Shown here piece by piece: positions 6,946 through 15,189 of a stretch of 64,000 nucleotides of DNA (its first letter is position 1; each line of letters starts with the position of its first letter). Source of the stretch: Anaerovibrio lipolyticus DSM 3074. Lineage in GTDB: Bacteria; Bacillota; Negativicutes; Selenomonadales; Selenomonadaceae. Position numbers and translations under genes: made by a program. The stretch covers positions 1-64,000 of the forward strand of contig NZ_FQYW01000010.1 of assembly GCF_900141865.1 (NCBI RefSeq). Reading direction: 5' to 3'. The notes under the pieces were generated by a model. The model saw only the letters and a list, made by a program, of their open reading frames with translations, was not told the DNA's origin and ran no database searches.

Positions 6946-7023
6946 CAACGACTTTGCAAAAAGTGGTCGATTTTTGCAAAAAGTGGTCGATTTTTAGACC
7001 TTTTGACCTTTCTTATATAACAA
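6946..7023 (-). promoter_or_regulatory. Direct-repeat regulatory element, copy B
   Basis: This copy matches 3725-3800 closely. Here the two 20-bp repeats (GCAAAAAGTGGTCGATTTTT, plus-strand reading) are identical to each other. On the minus strand TTGCAA (6954-6959), then 17 bases, then GAATAT (6931-6936) make a plausible weak promoter just downstream of the repeats, as expected where an activator is needed. The small secreted protein gene starts about 160 bases downstream. Confidence 0.65.
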
Positions 7024-7238
7024 AAATTGCATAGAAAGTAACTTTTTAACCGATGCTAACTGATGCCATGATTCCTTTACCTTCTTTAAAACTAAATTCG
7101 TCAAATTAATTAACCTTTAGCAGGAAAATAAAAATATATATTGAATATTCTAAATCGTGAGATGATGTTTTAATATTTTAGGGGAAAATGTGTTAGAACA
7201 TCAAAAGTTATATTTTTATTTTTTGGAGGGGATTAATT
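7024..7238. other. AT-rich intergenic region before the secreted propeller gene
   Basis: About 215 AT-rich bases separate the divergent direct-repeat element and the plus-strand gene at 7239. They should hold the promoter of that gene. Near 7140-7180 there are several TATATT/TAATAT hexamers but no spaced -35 that I would defend. GGAGGGG is present 8 bases before the start codon. No RNA gene or repeat was seen. Confidence 0.4.
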
Positions 7239-8177
7239 ATGAAGAAGAAAGCATTAACAGCAGCAATTTTAGGTCTGGCTCTCAGTGTGTCAGCTACTGC
7301 CATGGCCGCCACTGGTATGTCCGGCTTGTCACCATTAGATGGCAGACCTGAGACCAACGCAAAGAAAATGCTGCCTAAAGCCACCTACAAAGTGGAATCT
7401 GTACACCAGGTTGAGGGACGCCAGGGTGTAGCTTCTGAGGGTGATTATTTCTGGGTTTCCGGCTCAAAGACTCTTGCAAAATATGACAAGAATTGGAATT
7501 TGATCGAGATTAATAAGAATCCTTTTGAGGGATACAGCATCCCGTCCAACCATATTGGTGATATTGATGTTTACAACAACGAAATCTATGTAGGCGCTGA
7601 GAATTTCATGGATGGTGTTGGCAAGGACATTCAGATTGCAATTCACGATGCTGATACCTTGAAATTAAAGAGAACCTTCTCCTTTGAGCCTTCATCAGGT
7701 CAGGAAGAATGCTCTGGTATTTGTGTTAATCCAGATACCCAGACCGTGTGGATGTGTTCCTGGGTAGGTGAAGAATCTGGACGCTATCTCTATGAATATG
7801 ATTTAAAGACCGGCAAATATCTCCGCAAGGTTCATCTCCAGTGCCCTCCACAGTGGGTACAGGGAATAGCATATTACAATGGTTCTTTCTATCTCACTGC
7901 AGATGACGGCACCGCTGATGAGATTGAGCCAGACCATGTATACCGCGTAGATATTCAGCCAGGTGCATCCAATGCCACTGTTGTTCTCGAGAGAACCCTT
8001 GACGATGTAACCTTCCAGGGAGAAATTGAGGGTATTACCTTTAACAAAGCAAAGAAGCAGATGCTGGTTCACTACAACCGTGGCTCCCGTATCGTACTGG
8101 GCATGGTAAAGGGCTTCTATCCTGGCTATGACAAGGAAATTTCTGAAGTATTCTGCTATGATATTAAGAAAAAATAA
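7239..8177 (+). CDS. Secreted beta-propeller-like protein
   Basis: A 312-residue exported protein with a typical signal peptide (MKKKALTAAILGLALS, cleavage near AMA-A at about 24). The mature chain repeats a pattern of short strands ending in Trp or Tyr-Asp (YFWVSGSKTLAKYD, EIYVGAENF, TVWMCSWVG, YLYEYDLKTGKYLRKV, SFYLTADDG, HVYRVD), as in YVTN/SMP-30-like six- or seven-bladed propellers. Such proteins bind ligands or metals or hydrolyse lactones; no catalytic set was recognised. It has a strong ribosome binding site, stands alone, and is ended by a hairpin at 8219. Function unknown. Confidence 0.7.
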   Translation: MKKKALTAAILGLALSVSATAMAATGMSGLSPLDGRPETNAKKMLPKATYKVESVHQVEGRQGVASEGDYFWVSGSKTLAKYDKNWNLIEINKNPFEGYSIPSNHIGDIDVYNNEIYVGAENFMDGVGKDIQIAIHDADTLKLKRTFSFEPSSGQEECSGICVNPDTQTVWMCSWVGEESGRYLYEYDLKTGKYLRKVHLQCPPQWVQGIAYYNGSFYLTADDGTADEIEPDHVYRVDIQPGASNATVVLERTLDDVTFQGEIEGITFNKAKKQMLVHYNRGSRIVLGMVKGFYPGYDKEISEVFCYDIKKK

Positions 8178-8218
8178 ACTTTCTTAAAGTCCACATAAGG
8201 ACTCCACAGCAATAATTA

Positions 8219-8254
8219 AGGCCTTCTATGATGTATTTAATCCTAGAAGGCCTT
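8219..8254. terminator. Bidirectional terminator between propeller and radical SAM genes
   Basis: AAGGCCTTCTA and TAGAAGGCCTT form a perfect stem with TTTTA on the plus side. It ends the gene at 7239-8177 and may also stop the convergent radical SAM transcript. Nearly the same hairpin recurs at 9813-9853. Confidence 0.8.
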
Positions 8255-8289
8255 TTAGTATTTAAAAAATGGAATTCATGGTCTTTTTG

Positions 8290-9753
8290 TTATTTTTTCC
8301 CTTTGATATCTTCCATCAATTTTATCAGCTTATCATGCCAGCCTTTTTGGAAGAATTTACATGTATCCTCATCTCTGGCCAATAAATCCTCACCACCGCC
8401 TACAGCCGCCACATGGCCCCGGCACCCACCAGCACAACAGTTACGATATTTACAGGACTCACAGCCTGGATTATGAGCGAAATACTCCCGTAGACGCATA
8501 TCAATAAATTCCATATAATATGAGTCCTTCAACGCAGAGCTGAGGGAAGTCGTTTTTAAATTAGGAAAATGACGGCGTCCACCCTCCACGCTTCCCATAG
8601 GAATGCATGGAACCATATAGCCATCAGGGGTTATATACATTTGGCTGCGTGCATGACCACAAAGGCAGTAATTATCACAGTCCTCATCCTCCAAATTCTT
8701 TTTGCATGGAATTATATAGTCATCCTTATCAATATTACTGAAAATGCCTGCCAGCATTATGTTGAGAGGTGCTCCATCCTCGTAAAATTGCGGAATATAA
8801 TCTAAATAGACCTGATATTCCTCCTCCATGGTTATGGCCTTATCCGCTATGGCCAAGCCTTCTCCTTCCAGACTCAGGCGATTCACCTTCAGGGTTTGAC
8901 AGCCAAGCTCCCCAAGGAGCTTTACACTTTCCCGCAAAGCATTAATATTGCCTTTGTGCAGACAGTATTCTGCACCAGTAGGAAAGCCACGTTCCTTGCA
9001 CAGCTTAAAGGCATTCCTTACTGCCTTTTCCACTCCCGGAATTCCCCGCAGCCAGTCATGGCAGTCAATTCCGTCAAAGCTCATATTAAATTCAGGCTTG
9101 ATTCCCCGACGCTCAAATTCATCCAAGGTATGTTCATTAACCAGCAAGCCATTTGACATAACGGTGGTAATAAGGATATCTGCAGCCAGAAGTGCGTCAA
9201 CAATTTTAAAGAAGTCGCGACGCAACAGGGCCTCGCCTCCGGTCAGGGAAACAACACGCACGCCAGCTGCCTCCATTTGCCGAACAATGTCCAGACAATC
9301 CTCAAGGGAAGGCTCGTCATCCATGCTTGTTTTTGAAGTCATGCGCGTCGGCGCGGACATATAGCAGTGGCGGCAGCGACAATTACAATTTCCCGTAATG
9401 GACCAATGAATGGAGTAAAGAAAGCGGTTTGGATATGCACGGTATTTTTGCTCCTCAGAAAGAGGTACCGGTGTATCAGTTTCTTCCAAAATGCCTTCCT
9501 CAGATAGCTCCTTAAGATACTTCTTTTCTGTTGGTGAAAAAAGAGGACTATTTGCAGGTATGGAGCTGCAGGCCTTTTGTAATGCCCGATAAACATCCGT
9601 GGGCATAAAGCTGACTGCTTCTGAAAGATGTCTCACAATACCCGTAGGTAGCAGATCCCAGCCCCTTAATCGCAAATCTTCTTTCAGCTTATAATACACA
9701 CGAACCAACTCCCCTAAGTTTTTATTTACATAATTATCAACTTCTACATTCAC
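8290..9753 (-). CDS. Radical SAM/SPASM domain protein, possible peptide-modifying enzyme
   Basis: A 487-residue iron-sulfur enzyme. Residues 1-110 form an extra N-terminal region whose end (SPTEKKYLKELSEEGILEE) resembles a small winged-helix or recognition-type fold. The radical SAM core starts with the CX3CX2C cluster motif (Cys123, Cys127, Cys130, followed by YMSAP) and TGGEALLR (171-178). A SPASM-type C-terminal region has many Cys (350, 359, 363, 365, 383, 431, 434, 439, 440, 444, 465) for auxiliary clusters. SPASM enzymes include peptide maturases, sulfatase maturases and heme-pathway enzymes. No sulfatase, obvious precursor peptide or transporter is adjacent. Both flanks carry matching hairpin terminators, so it is a single-gene transcript. 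Fold certain, substrate unknown. Confidence 0.85.
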   Translation of the reverse strand: MNVEVDNYVNKNLGELVRVYYKLKEDLRLRGWDLLPTGIVRHLSEAVSFMPTDVYRALQKACSSIPANSPLFSPTEKKYLKELSEEGILEETDTPVPLSEEQKYRAYPNRFLYSIHWSITGNCNCRCRHCYMSAPTRMTSKTSMDDEPSLEDCLDIVRQMEAAGVRVVSLTGGEALLRRDFFKIVDALLAADILITTVMSNGLLVNEHTLDEFERRGIKPEFNMSFDGIDCHDWLRGIPGVEKAVRNAFKLCKERGFPTGAEYCLHKGNINALRESVKLLGELGCQTLKVNRLSLEGEGLAIADKAITMEEEYQVYLDYIPQFYEDGAPLNIMLAGIFSNIDKDDYIIPCKKNLEDEDCDNYCLCGHARSQMYITPDGYMVPCIPMGSVEGGRRHFPNLKTTSLSSALKDSYYMEFIDMRLREYFAHNPGCESCKYRNCCAGGCRGHVAAVGGGEDLLARDEDTCKFFQKGWHDKLIKLMEDIKGKK

Positions 9754-9812
9754 TAAAAATATCCTGCAGGTTCACATGCAATTACATACGTTAACAGCTC
9801 TATAACAACAAT

Positions 9813-9853
9813 AAAGGCCTTCTATGATTATGCTTTAATCATAGAAGGCCTTT
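9813..9853. terminator. Long perfect hairpin terminator
   Basis: An 18-bp perfect stem (AAAGGCCTTCTATGATTA at 9813-9830 with its complement at 9836-9853) and a 5-base loop end the gene at 9895-10506, with T residues on either side. It resembles the hairpin at 8219-8254, and the two bracket the radical SAM gene. Confidence 0.8.
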
Positions 9854-9894
9854 TAATAACTTCAAAAAGCAACTTTTAATTTTTACTCAGCAGC

Positions 9895-10506
9895 TCAGCT
9901 CTGCTTGTCCTTATATATTGGAGCCCAGTCTTTTCCGAGATCTCTGTAGCCAAACCATTTGGTGGAATTATCCCAGAAGAACTGATAGCGTGCAGAGCTA
10001 GGATATGGACGGTATACCTGATCAAAGGCCAATACCAGCTTTCCATCTCTCAACACTACGATAGTAGGCCGTGCGCCTGTTTCATGAGCGTAGTTTAAGC
10101 TGTCAATATATGTCATCATGGTTTTCTTTTCTGGGGAATAGCCGTACATATAAGCACGTTCCATGGACTCAATTACAAAGTATAATTCGCTGTTGCTGGT
10201 ATTCTTGATTACACGGAAGGTGTATCCATTCTCTACCTGTGGGTAATAGTTATCAGATATTCTCTTATCATCCAACCAGGTGATTACATGCATTTTCTTG
10301 TCACTGCTGGAATTCCACAGCTTTCTCATCTGGATCTTCAGGGTACCATAAGGAGTATTGAAGTTTTCGTTTACAGCCTCATCTTCTCCCAGATTCTCGG
10401 AGAAATTGTACGCTTCGTATACCATTTGATAGGTTTCCGCAGCAAAGCACATGGATGCACATAGCATAACCAGCATTCCAACTAAAACGGCAAATAGTTT
10501 TCTCAT
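9895..10506 (-). CDS. Exported protein of unknown function
   Basis: A 203-residue protein with a signal peptide (MRKLFAVLVGMLVMLCASMC, cleavage near CFA-A at about 23). The mature part is rich in Tyr, Trp and Asn and alternates predicted strands (TLKIQMRKLW, MHVITWLDD, YTFRVIKN, ELYFVIESM, IVVLRDGKLVLAF), suggesting a small beta-rich periplasmic or surface domain. I recognise no family or catalytic motif. It has a good ribosome binding site (GAGG) and lies downstream of the 5'-nucleotidase gene, separated from it by a terminator, so it is likely transcribed alone. Confidence 0.6.
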   Translation of the reverse strand: MRKLFAVLVGMLVMLCASMCFAAETYQMVYEAYNFSENLGEDEAVNENFNTPYGTLKIQMRKLWNSSSDKKMHVITWLDDKRISDNYYPQVENGYTFRVIKNTSNSELYFVIESMERAYMYGYSPEKKTMMTYIDSLNYAHETGARPTIVVLRDGKLVLAFDQVYRPYPSSARYQFFWDNSTKWFGYRDLGKDWAPIYKDKQS

Positions 10507-10588
10507 CTTGTGACCTCCTCTTTTTAATGAACTATATTTTGGATACTCAACAAATACATATCGAGTACTAATCTCAATGTTTACTTCT

Positions 10589-10618
10589 ACAAAAAAGATG
10601 TATTTCCTTCTTTTTTGT
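10589..10618 (-). terminator. Intrinsic terminator of the 5'-nucleotidase gene
   Basis: ACAAAAAAGA (10589-10598) pairs perfectly with TCTTTTTTGT (10609-10618). The stem is AT-rich and its 3' arm is itself T-rich on the minus strand. It is placed about 30 bases after the stop at 10648. Confidence 0.6.
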
Positions 10619-10647
10619 TGAAATTTATGAAGTCATCCACAGATAAA

Positions 10648-12264
10648 TCATGAAATTATTTTGATGTGGCCCTGTACTTTGCTGTACTCAGGGGTAATCT
10701 TCCCATGAAGTCTGTCTGTAATGTATTTCTGCAGACATTCACTGTCCAAAAGGCCAAGATTTTCAGCGGAAATAATTGCATCTTTAGCTGTTAGTCCGGT
10801 GTAGCTGTCACCGCCTGCTTTAATGAAGTCATTTACCACTATTCTATATTCAGCATCAGGAGCAAAGGCTTTTCCTCCTACAGAATTTATAGTAACACGA
10901 CTTCCGGGAGCTGAAGGAGCATAATACATGGAACGAGGATACTGAGGTCCCTTCTGATAAGGAACCGTTAAATTCAAGGTATATTCAATACCGGAAACCT
11001 GTGGGAAGCCACCCATCGCAGATGGAGTATTCTGGGTTGAAGCCTCAATAATCTCCAAAAGCTTGGAGCCTTTTATGGTAAGAACCCACATTTCATTATC
11101 GAATGGAAATACAGACTGAATGTCCTTAACCTTGATTTTTCCGGCATTGAAGCCTGTTCTGATGGCTCCACCATTTACAATACAGCCATCAGCCTTTTTA
11201 TCCTGACCCAAAATCTGATTTGACTGCCATAATATTGCATCTGAGCAGAAATCCCCCATGGCCATTTCCTGATTTCTCAGCCCCGGCATAAACTCTCCAC
11301 TCATATCATTAACTGCGTCTCCAACAATAGTGGACAAATGTAAATCAACATTATAGGAGGCATTGTTCACTAGCTTCTCCACATTTCTGTCAGCCTTTGT
11401 GTATTCCCCAAGGGAAATCATCTTTTCAGTCCATTTGCCGTCCTCGTACACTATACAGCCCAAATGCTCAGTAAAACTACCGGTTTCAACTTGTAATGCA
11501 TGGCCAACAATATTATTTTTCACTAAGTGATCGTGACCATCAATAAAAATATCAATTCCATTTACATTTGCAATAACGTCCTCGGAACGGCTGCCCATGC
11601 AGCTGTCTTTACTGCCCAAATGCCCCAACGCAATAATGAGATCGCATTTTTCGGCAATCATTTTGCTAACATACATCTGGGTGCTGGCCATAAGCACCTT
11701 TCCTTCAAGAAAATTCAAGGTGGCGACATTTTCAGGAAGGGCACTGGTCTTTGTTTCCGGAGTGGTTAAACCAATAATACCGATTTTGCCATACTCCTTT
11801 TCCAGAATAGTATAAGGCTTCACAAAGGTATTTTCGGTATTGTTGTCGATAATATTGGATGAAATAAACGGGAATTTAGCTTCCCTCATTCTTTCGTTCA
11901 GCACATCAAGGCCATAATCGAATTCATGGTTACCAATAGCCGCAGCATCATAGCCTATAGAATTCATCAATTTAATACAGGATTGTCCCTTGTCATATTT
12001 CGCCAAGATATTGCCCTGAATAATATCTCCGGCATCAAGCATAATAACATTATAGCCCTTTGCTTCCATTTCCTTTTTTATTTGGGAAATAATAGGCATA
12101 CCGATATGCTTGTCATCTCCCATGACAAAGCCATGAGTATCATTGGTGTGCAGAATCATTACCTTGCTAAAATCAGCCGCAAATACCGTCTGGCAAAGCA
12201 ATAAAAATACTACCAGAAACGAGTACAACGAACGCTTAAAAATGTCGTAGCCCTTTTGATTCAT
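10648..12264 (-). CDS. Exported 5'-nucleotidase / UDP-sugar hydrolase family
   Basis: A 538-residue protein of the UshA/YfkN/CpdB group, which hydrolyses extracellular or periplasmic nucleotides to nucleosides and phosphate. After a signal peptide (about 1-30), the metallophosphatase domain shows ILHTNDTHG (38-45), DAGDIIQGN (77-85), GNHEFDYGL (111-119) and later IDGHDH, all metal ligands. The C-terminal 5'-nucleotidase domain has the substrate-binding INGGAIRTGF-like segment (here VNGGAIRTGF) and FPFDNEMW. Length and domain order are normal. It follows a membrane protein gene by 38 bases and may share its transcript. Which nucleotides it prefers cannot be told. Confidence 0.92.
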   Translation of the reverse strand: MNQKGYDIFKRSLYSFLVVFLLLCQTVFAADFSKVMILHTNDTHGFVMGDDKHIGMPIISQIKKEMEAKGYNVIMLDAGDIIQGNILAKYDKGQSCIKLMNSIGYDAAAIGNHEFDYGLDVLNERMREAKFPFISSNIIDNNTENTFVKPYTILEKEYGKIGIIGLTTPETKTSALPENVATLNFLEGKVLMASTQMYVSKMIAEKCDLIIALGHLGSKDSCMGSRSEDVIANVNGIDIFIDGHDHLVKNNIVGHALQVETGSFTEHLGCIVYEDGKWTEKMISLGEYTKADRNVEKLVNNASYNVDLHLSTIVGDAVNDMSGEFMPGLRNQEMAMGDFCSDAILWQSNQILGQDKKADGCIVNGGAIRTGFNAGKIKVKDIQSVFPFDNEMWVLTIKGSKLLEIIEASTQNTPSAMGGFPQVSGIEYTLNLTVPYQKGPQYPRSMYYAPSAPGSRVTINSVGGKAFAPDAEYRIVVNDFIKAGGDSYTGLTAKDAIISAENLGLLDSECLQKYITDRLHGKITPEYSKVQGHIKIIS

Positions 12265-12302
12265 TGTTTTTCATCCCCCTAAGAAAAATAAATTGTCCAA
12301 AG

Positions 12303-13574
12303 CTATACAGCTATTTTGGCCTCACCCACCACTTCGCCCTTGGCGTTTCGAATAGTTCCGTCACGATGGTAGGTTCTGATAACCTTGTCCTCTCTGGTTA
12401 CCAGCACTGTGTTCCCATCAGAATTTTGCTTAAATCTTCCCATAAAATGGCCATCACTGTCCACGATAGTACCTGAGGCCTTAGTAAAAATAAGCTCATT
12501 GCCGTCCTCCAAAAGAATACGGTCCGTATCTGTGGACTTATCATAAATTATTTTGGAGATATCCTCTCCTGTTTCATCTTTTATAGTTGTATGGTTGTCA
12601 TCATCCTTCCTAATGGTTTGAATACCACCATTAAAGATGGTCTGAAAACCAGCTTTGCCTTCATATTTTTCAGCGCCAACATATATTCCCCGCACCGCAA
12701 GGGTTGCCATTGATGATTCAATAGCCGGTGAAAGAGCCGCTGCATTTTCCACAAACCAGCTTCCCATATCCACATTGGCCACATCCATAATCGTGGTTAC
12801 CTGACTTGGCATTTCTACAGTTGGCACATTAATAGTATTATTCACTCCATCGATTCCCGCAATGCCGTCAGTGCCATCTGCCAAGGAACCGGAGAATAAT
12901 GTATCCCCTGCAAGGTCAATTTTAAGGAATGGTAATACCATGGCCATAACCACCAAAGGGGTTAAGCCGATTACATAGAAGGCCCTGTCTGTAGTATAAC
13001 CGTGCTTATACAGCCAGCCCAGAAGCCTGTGGAAGAAAAATGCCAAAAACAGAGGCAAAATATATGAGCCCACATGGAGAGCTTCCTTGATAAAGCCAGT
13101 GGTGGCGTTGACAGCATCCACTCCCTGCTGGCCAAAGGTTTCCACAGCAGTTTCGCCACCGGCATTAAAGAAATCCACAACTCTAAGGGTAGCCTGAACC
13201 ACTACAGTTTCATAAAAGAAGGAATTAAAAACCACAACCAGCAGATATATTCCATAGGCGTACAGGCCAACGCTTAAGGCCCGCCAATTATCTATGACAA
13301 AGCTGATACGCATAAGGAAAAATATCAATGCCAGACAGGCCACAGCAAAGCCTAATGGTGGGAATATGGCCGTCAGTATAAAGACCGCCAGCATAATTAT
13401 TATTGATTTCTTCAGCACATTCATGGCCGTCATGGTAAAAAACACAAAGCTCAGAACCAATCCTAAAAGGGCTGAATTAGTATCCAGAGTAAAGCCCAAG
13501 GAAAGCCACCATATCAGCAAAAACAGGTAATGCTTTAGTGTAAATATCCCCTTACCGTCTCCACTATTTTCCAT
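12303..13574 (-). CDS. Multi-spanning membrane protein with C-terminal soluble domain
   Basis: A 423-residue protein not recognised by family. Residues 15-120 hold about four hydrophobic helices, and two or three more lie at about 160-220. The remaining ~200 residues are hydrophilic: an alpha-helical stretch, then a series of short hairpin-like repeats (HTTIKDETGEDISKI, DRILLEDGNELIF, GTIVDSDGHFMGRF, NTVLVTREDKVIRTY, HRDGTIRNAKGEVVGE) of about 15 residues, similar in style to MORN or beta-solenoid repeats. It sits between a disrupted TetR gene and a 5'-nucleotidase gene, all on the minus strand. Possibly a sensor or surface-signal protein; function unknown. Confidence 0.6.
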   Translation of the reverse strand: MENSGDGKGIFTLKHYLFLLIWWLSLGFTLDTNSALLGLVLSFVFFTMTAMNVLKKSIIIMLAVFILTAIFPPLGFAVACLALIFFLMRISFVIDNWRALSVGLYAYGIYLLVVVFNSFFYETVVVQATLRVVDFFNAGGETAVETFGQQGVDAVNATTGFIKEALHVGSYILPLFLAFFFHRLLGWLYKHGYTTDRAFYVIGLTPLVVMAMVLPFLKIDLAGDTLFSGSLADGTDGIAGIDGVNNTINVPTVEMPSQVTTIMDVANVDMGSWFVENAAALSPAIESSMATLAVRGIYVGAEKYEGKAGFQTIFNGGIQTIRKDDDNHTTIKDETGEDISKIIYDKSTDTDRILLEDGNELIFTKASGTIVDSDGHFMGRFKQNSDGNTVLVTREDKVIRTYHRDGTIRNAKGEVVGEAKIAV

Positions 13575-13688
13575 GTCAGTTCACCCCACCTTTAATTTGT
13601 TTTAAAAATCTTTCCCAAATACAATTATAACGCAGCTACTCATAATTTTCCTTTTAAAAAAGGAAAAAAGAATAACTGCGTTATGTTT

Positions 13689-14304
13689 TTACTCAAATAT
13701 GAACTGCCAAGCTTTATGAAGATGTTTTCTTAAGAAATCCAAACCCTCTTTTTCATATTCAGGGTCACAATAACATCTATTAAGTACATTTGTTGCCGGG
13801 AAGGTAAGAACCTTGGCAACATAATCAACGTCAATGCCAGCATCTGGCTTTCTCAGCTTAACCAAACGCTCCACCAGATTAAGGGTATGCTTCTCAGGCA
13901 GCTCATAGCACTTTTCAATGTACATGAGACGAGCCCGTTCGTTGCGGAACTGTTCAATAGTCAGCAGCTTTTTAATGCTCTTCAAAATTTCATCATGCAG
14001 AATATTTTCTACGAACGGCATTAAATAATTGACAAAGCTATCCTCATCCATTTGTTCAATATCAATGTCATCCAGATCTGCCACAGATAGGCTATGCTCC
14101 TCATAGAGATCCACTACCCAATCACTGATGGCCTCTACAATTTCCTTTTTTTCCGCTGAAATGCTTATAAAGGGAAGGCGGAGTTACCTTCACAGCAGCT
14201 GCAATCATTTCAACCCCTACAGCCTCATATCCATACTCTGAAAATAATCTAAGTGACTCATTTAATATTCTTTGTTTAGTATCTGTGCGTCTTATGATAA
14301 TCAA
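13689..14304 (-). pseudogene. TetR-family regulator, interrupted by a frameshift
   Basis: The N-terminal TetR DNA-binding domain is clear (DTKQRILNESLRLFSEYGYE, EMIAAAVKVTPPSLYKHFSG). The frame then ends early after GKKGNCRGHQ. Removing one base from the A7 tract on the minus strand (14146-14152) restores GKKEIVEAISDWVVDLYEEH and joins it to the 141-residue ligand-binding half that follows (13689-14114). So the gene has one extra base: a real mutation, slippage, or a sequence error. The upstream ATG at 14361 overlaps the -10 box and cannot be the start; TTG 14304, after AGAAGGGG, is my best choice. It may control the membrane protein/nucleotidase genes downstream, and its own promoter. Confidence 0.8.
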
Positions 14305-14352
14305 ACCCCTTCTGTAATAACCATAAAAACAAAACTTACTTATCCAGATTCT

Positions 14353-14388
14353 ACTTTTCATTATAATTAGAAAAGTAAAGTTTTACAA
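14353..14388 (-). promoter_or_regulatory. tetR promoter with inverted-repeat operator
   Basis: On the minus strand TTGTAA (14383-14388), a 17-base spacer and TATAAT (14360-14365) make a good sigma-A promoter. ACTTTTC (14353-14359) and GAAAAGT (14370-14376) are inverted repeats around the -10, and AAAACTTTAC/GTAAGTTTT are a further, wider pair. This is the arrangement expected for TetR autorepression. Confidence 0.7.
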
Positions 14389-14443
14389 GCTAAAGTGTTA
14401 TTTTTCTTTATAAAAGCTAATAGTATTTAATAATACATTAATT

Positions 14444-15058
14444 TTATTTCGTTAAATCAACGATGATTATATTTTCGGAAGGTATTTTTATTCTACAACA
14501 TACATTATATTTATAATTGTCATCCAATTCCGGATGAGAAAAAATAAAACCAGGAATAACAGAGGCACTTCCATAGAAAAGGCTTTCCATATCAGCTTGG
14601 GTTGCCTTGGCATAGCTTTCCAGCCTAGTCCACTTATCTGCCGTCATATTATATTCATCCAGATACTCTGCCAGCTCTTTTGTATTTTCCTCCACATCAC
14701 AGCCGATTTCCGCACCAATAGGGCCATCAGCTATGGCAATGGCACACATAGCCCTGTCTCCGGAATAGGCGAGACTGAAGCCCAGTTCAGGATGCTTGGA
14801 ATAAAATGGCTTACCGTTATTATTAAATTGCAGCTCCAGCTCCTGCTCTTTGTAGCCGGCCTCCTTTAAGGCCCTGGATAAAAGCACCCCTGCCGCCAAA
14901 ACTGCCTGTTTGTCACGCTGGTCATCTGTTTTATCTATTTTTTCTCTCCTATATTCGTTGGCATTATCATAAAGCTGCTGAAACAGCTCCTTGTCCTGGA
15001 ACTTGGAGCTATCAGCAATATATACCTTTACATTTATATTATGAACCATATCTGTCAC
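14444..15058 (-). CDS. 4'-phosphopantetheinyl transferase-like protein (Sfp type)
   Basis: Sfp/AcpT-type enzymes move phosphopantetheine from CoA to carrier proteins. In this 204-residue protein I can see NNGKPF (80-85), FSLAYSGD (94-101), GAEIGCDVEE (115-124, metal ligands Asp121 and Glu123) and WTRLESYAKA (143-152, Glu147). Two usual residues differ: the His of the S-H-S segment is Tyr, and the Lys of W-T-x-K-E is Leu. It may therefore be a diverged transferase with altered or low activity. No synthase cluster is nearby in this window. Its stop is followed by the tetR promoter region. Confidence 0.72.
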   Translation of the reverse strand: MTDMVHNINVKVYIADSSKFQDKELFQQLYDNANEYRREKIDKTDDQRDKQAVLAAGVLLSRALKEAGYKEQELELQFNNNGKPFYSKHPELGFSLAYSGDRAMCAIAIADGPIGAEIGCDVEENTKELAEYLDEYNMTADKWTRLESYAKATQADMESLFYGSASVIPGFIFSHPELDDNYKYNVCCRIKIPSENIIIVDLTK

Positions 15059-15077
15059 GAAAATCTTCCCCCTAAAA

Positions 15078-15108
15078 AAATCTCCTGAAGGAATCCATCA
15101 GGAGATTT
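15078..15108 (-). terminator. Intrinsic terminator of the chemoreceptor gene
   Basis: AAATCTCCTGA (15078-15088) pairs perfectly with TCAGGAGATTT (15098-15108). T runs occur on both sides, so it may stop transcription in both directions. It lies between the chemoreceptor stop and the transferase start. Confidence 0.8.
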
Positions 15109-15189
15109 TTATTCTTAATTTTATCTACCAGTTTGTGCTATGAAAGCATTATGCTTCTAAGTTGAAAGATTAAACTGAACTTGTGCAGA

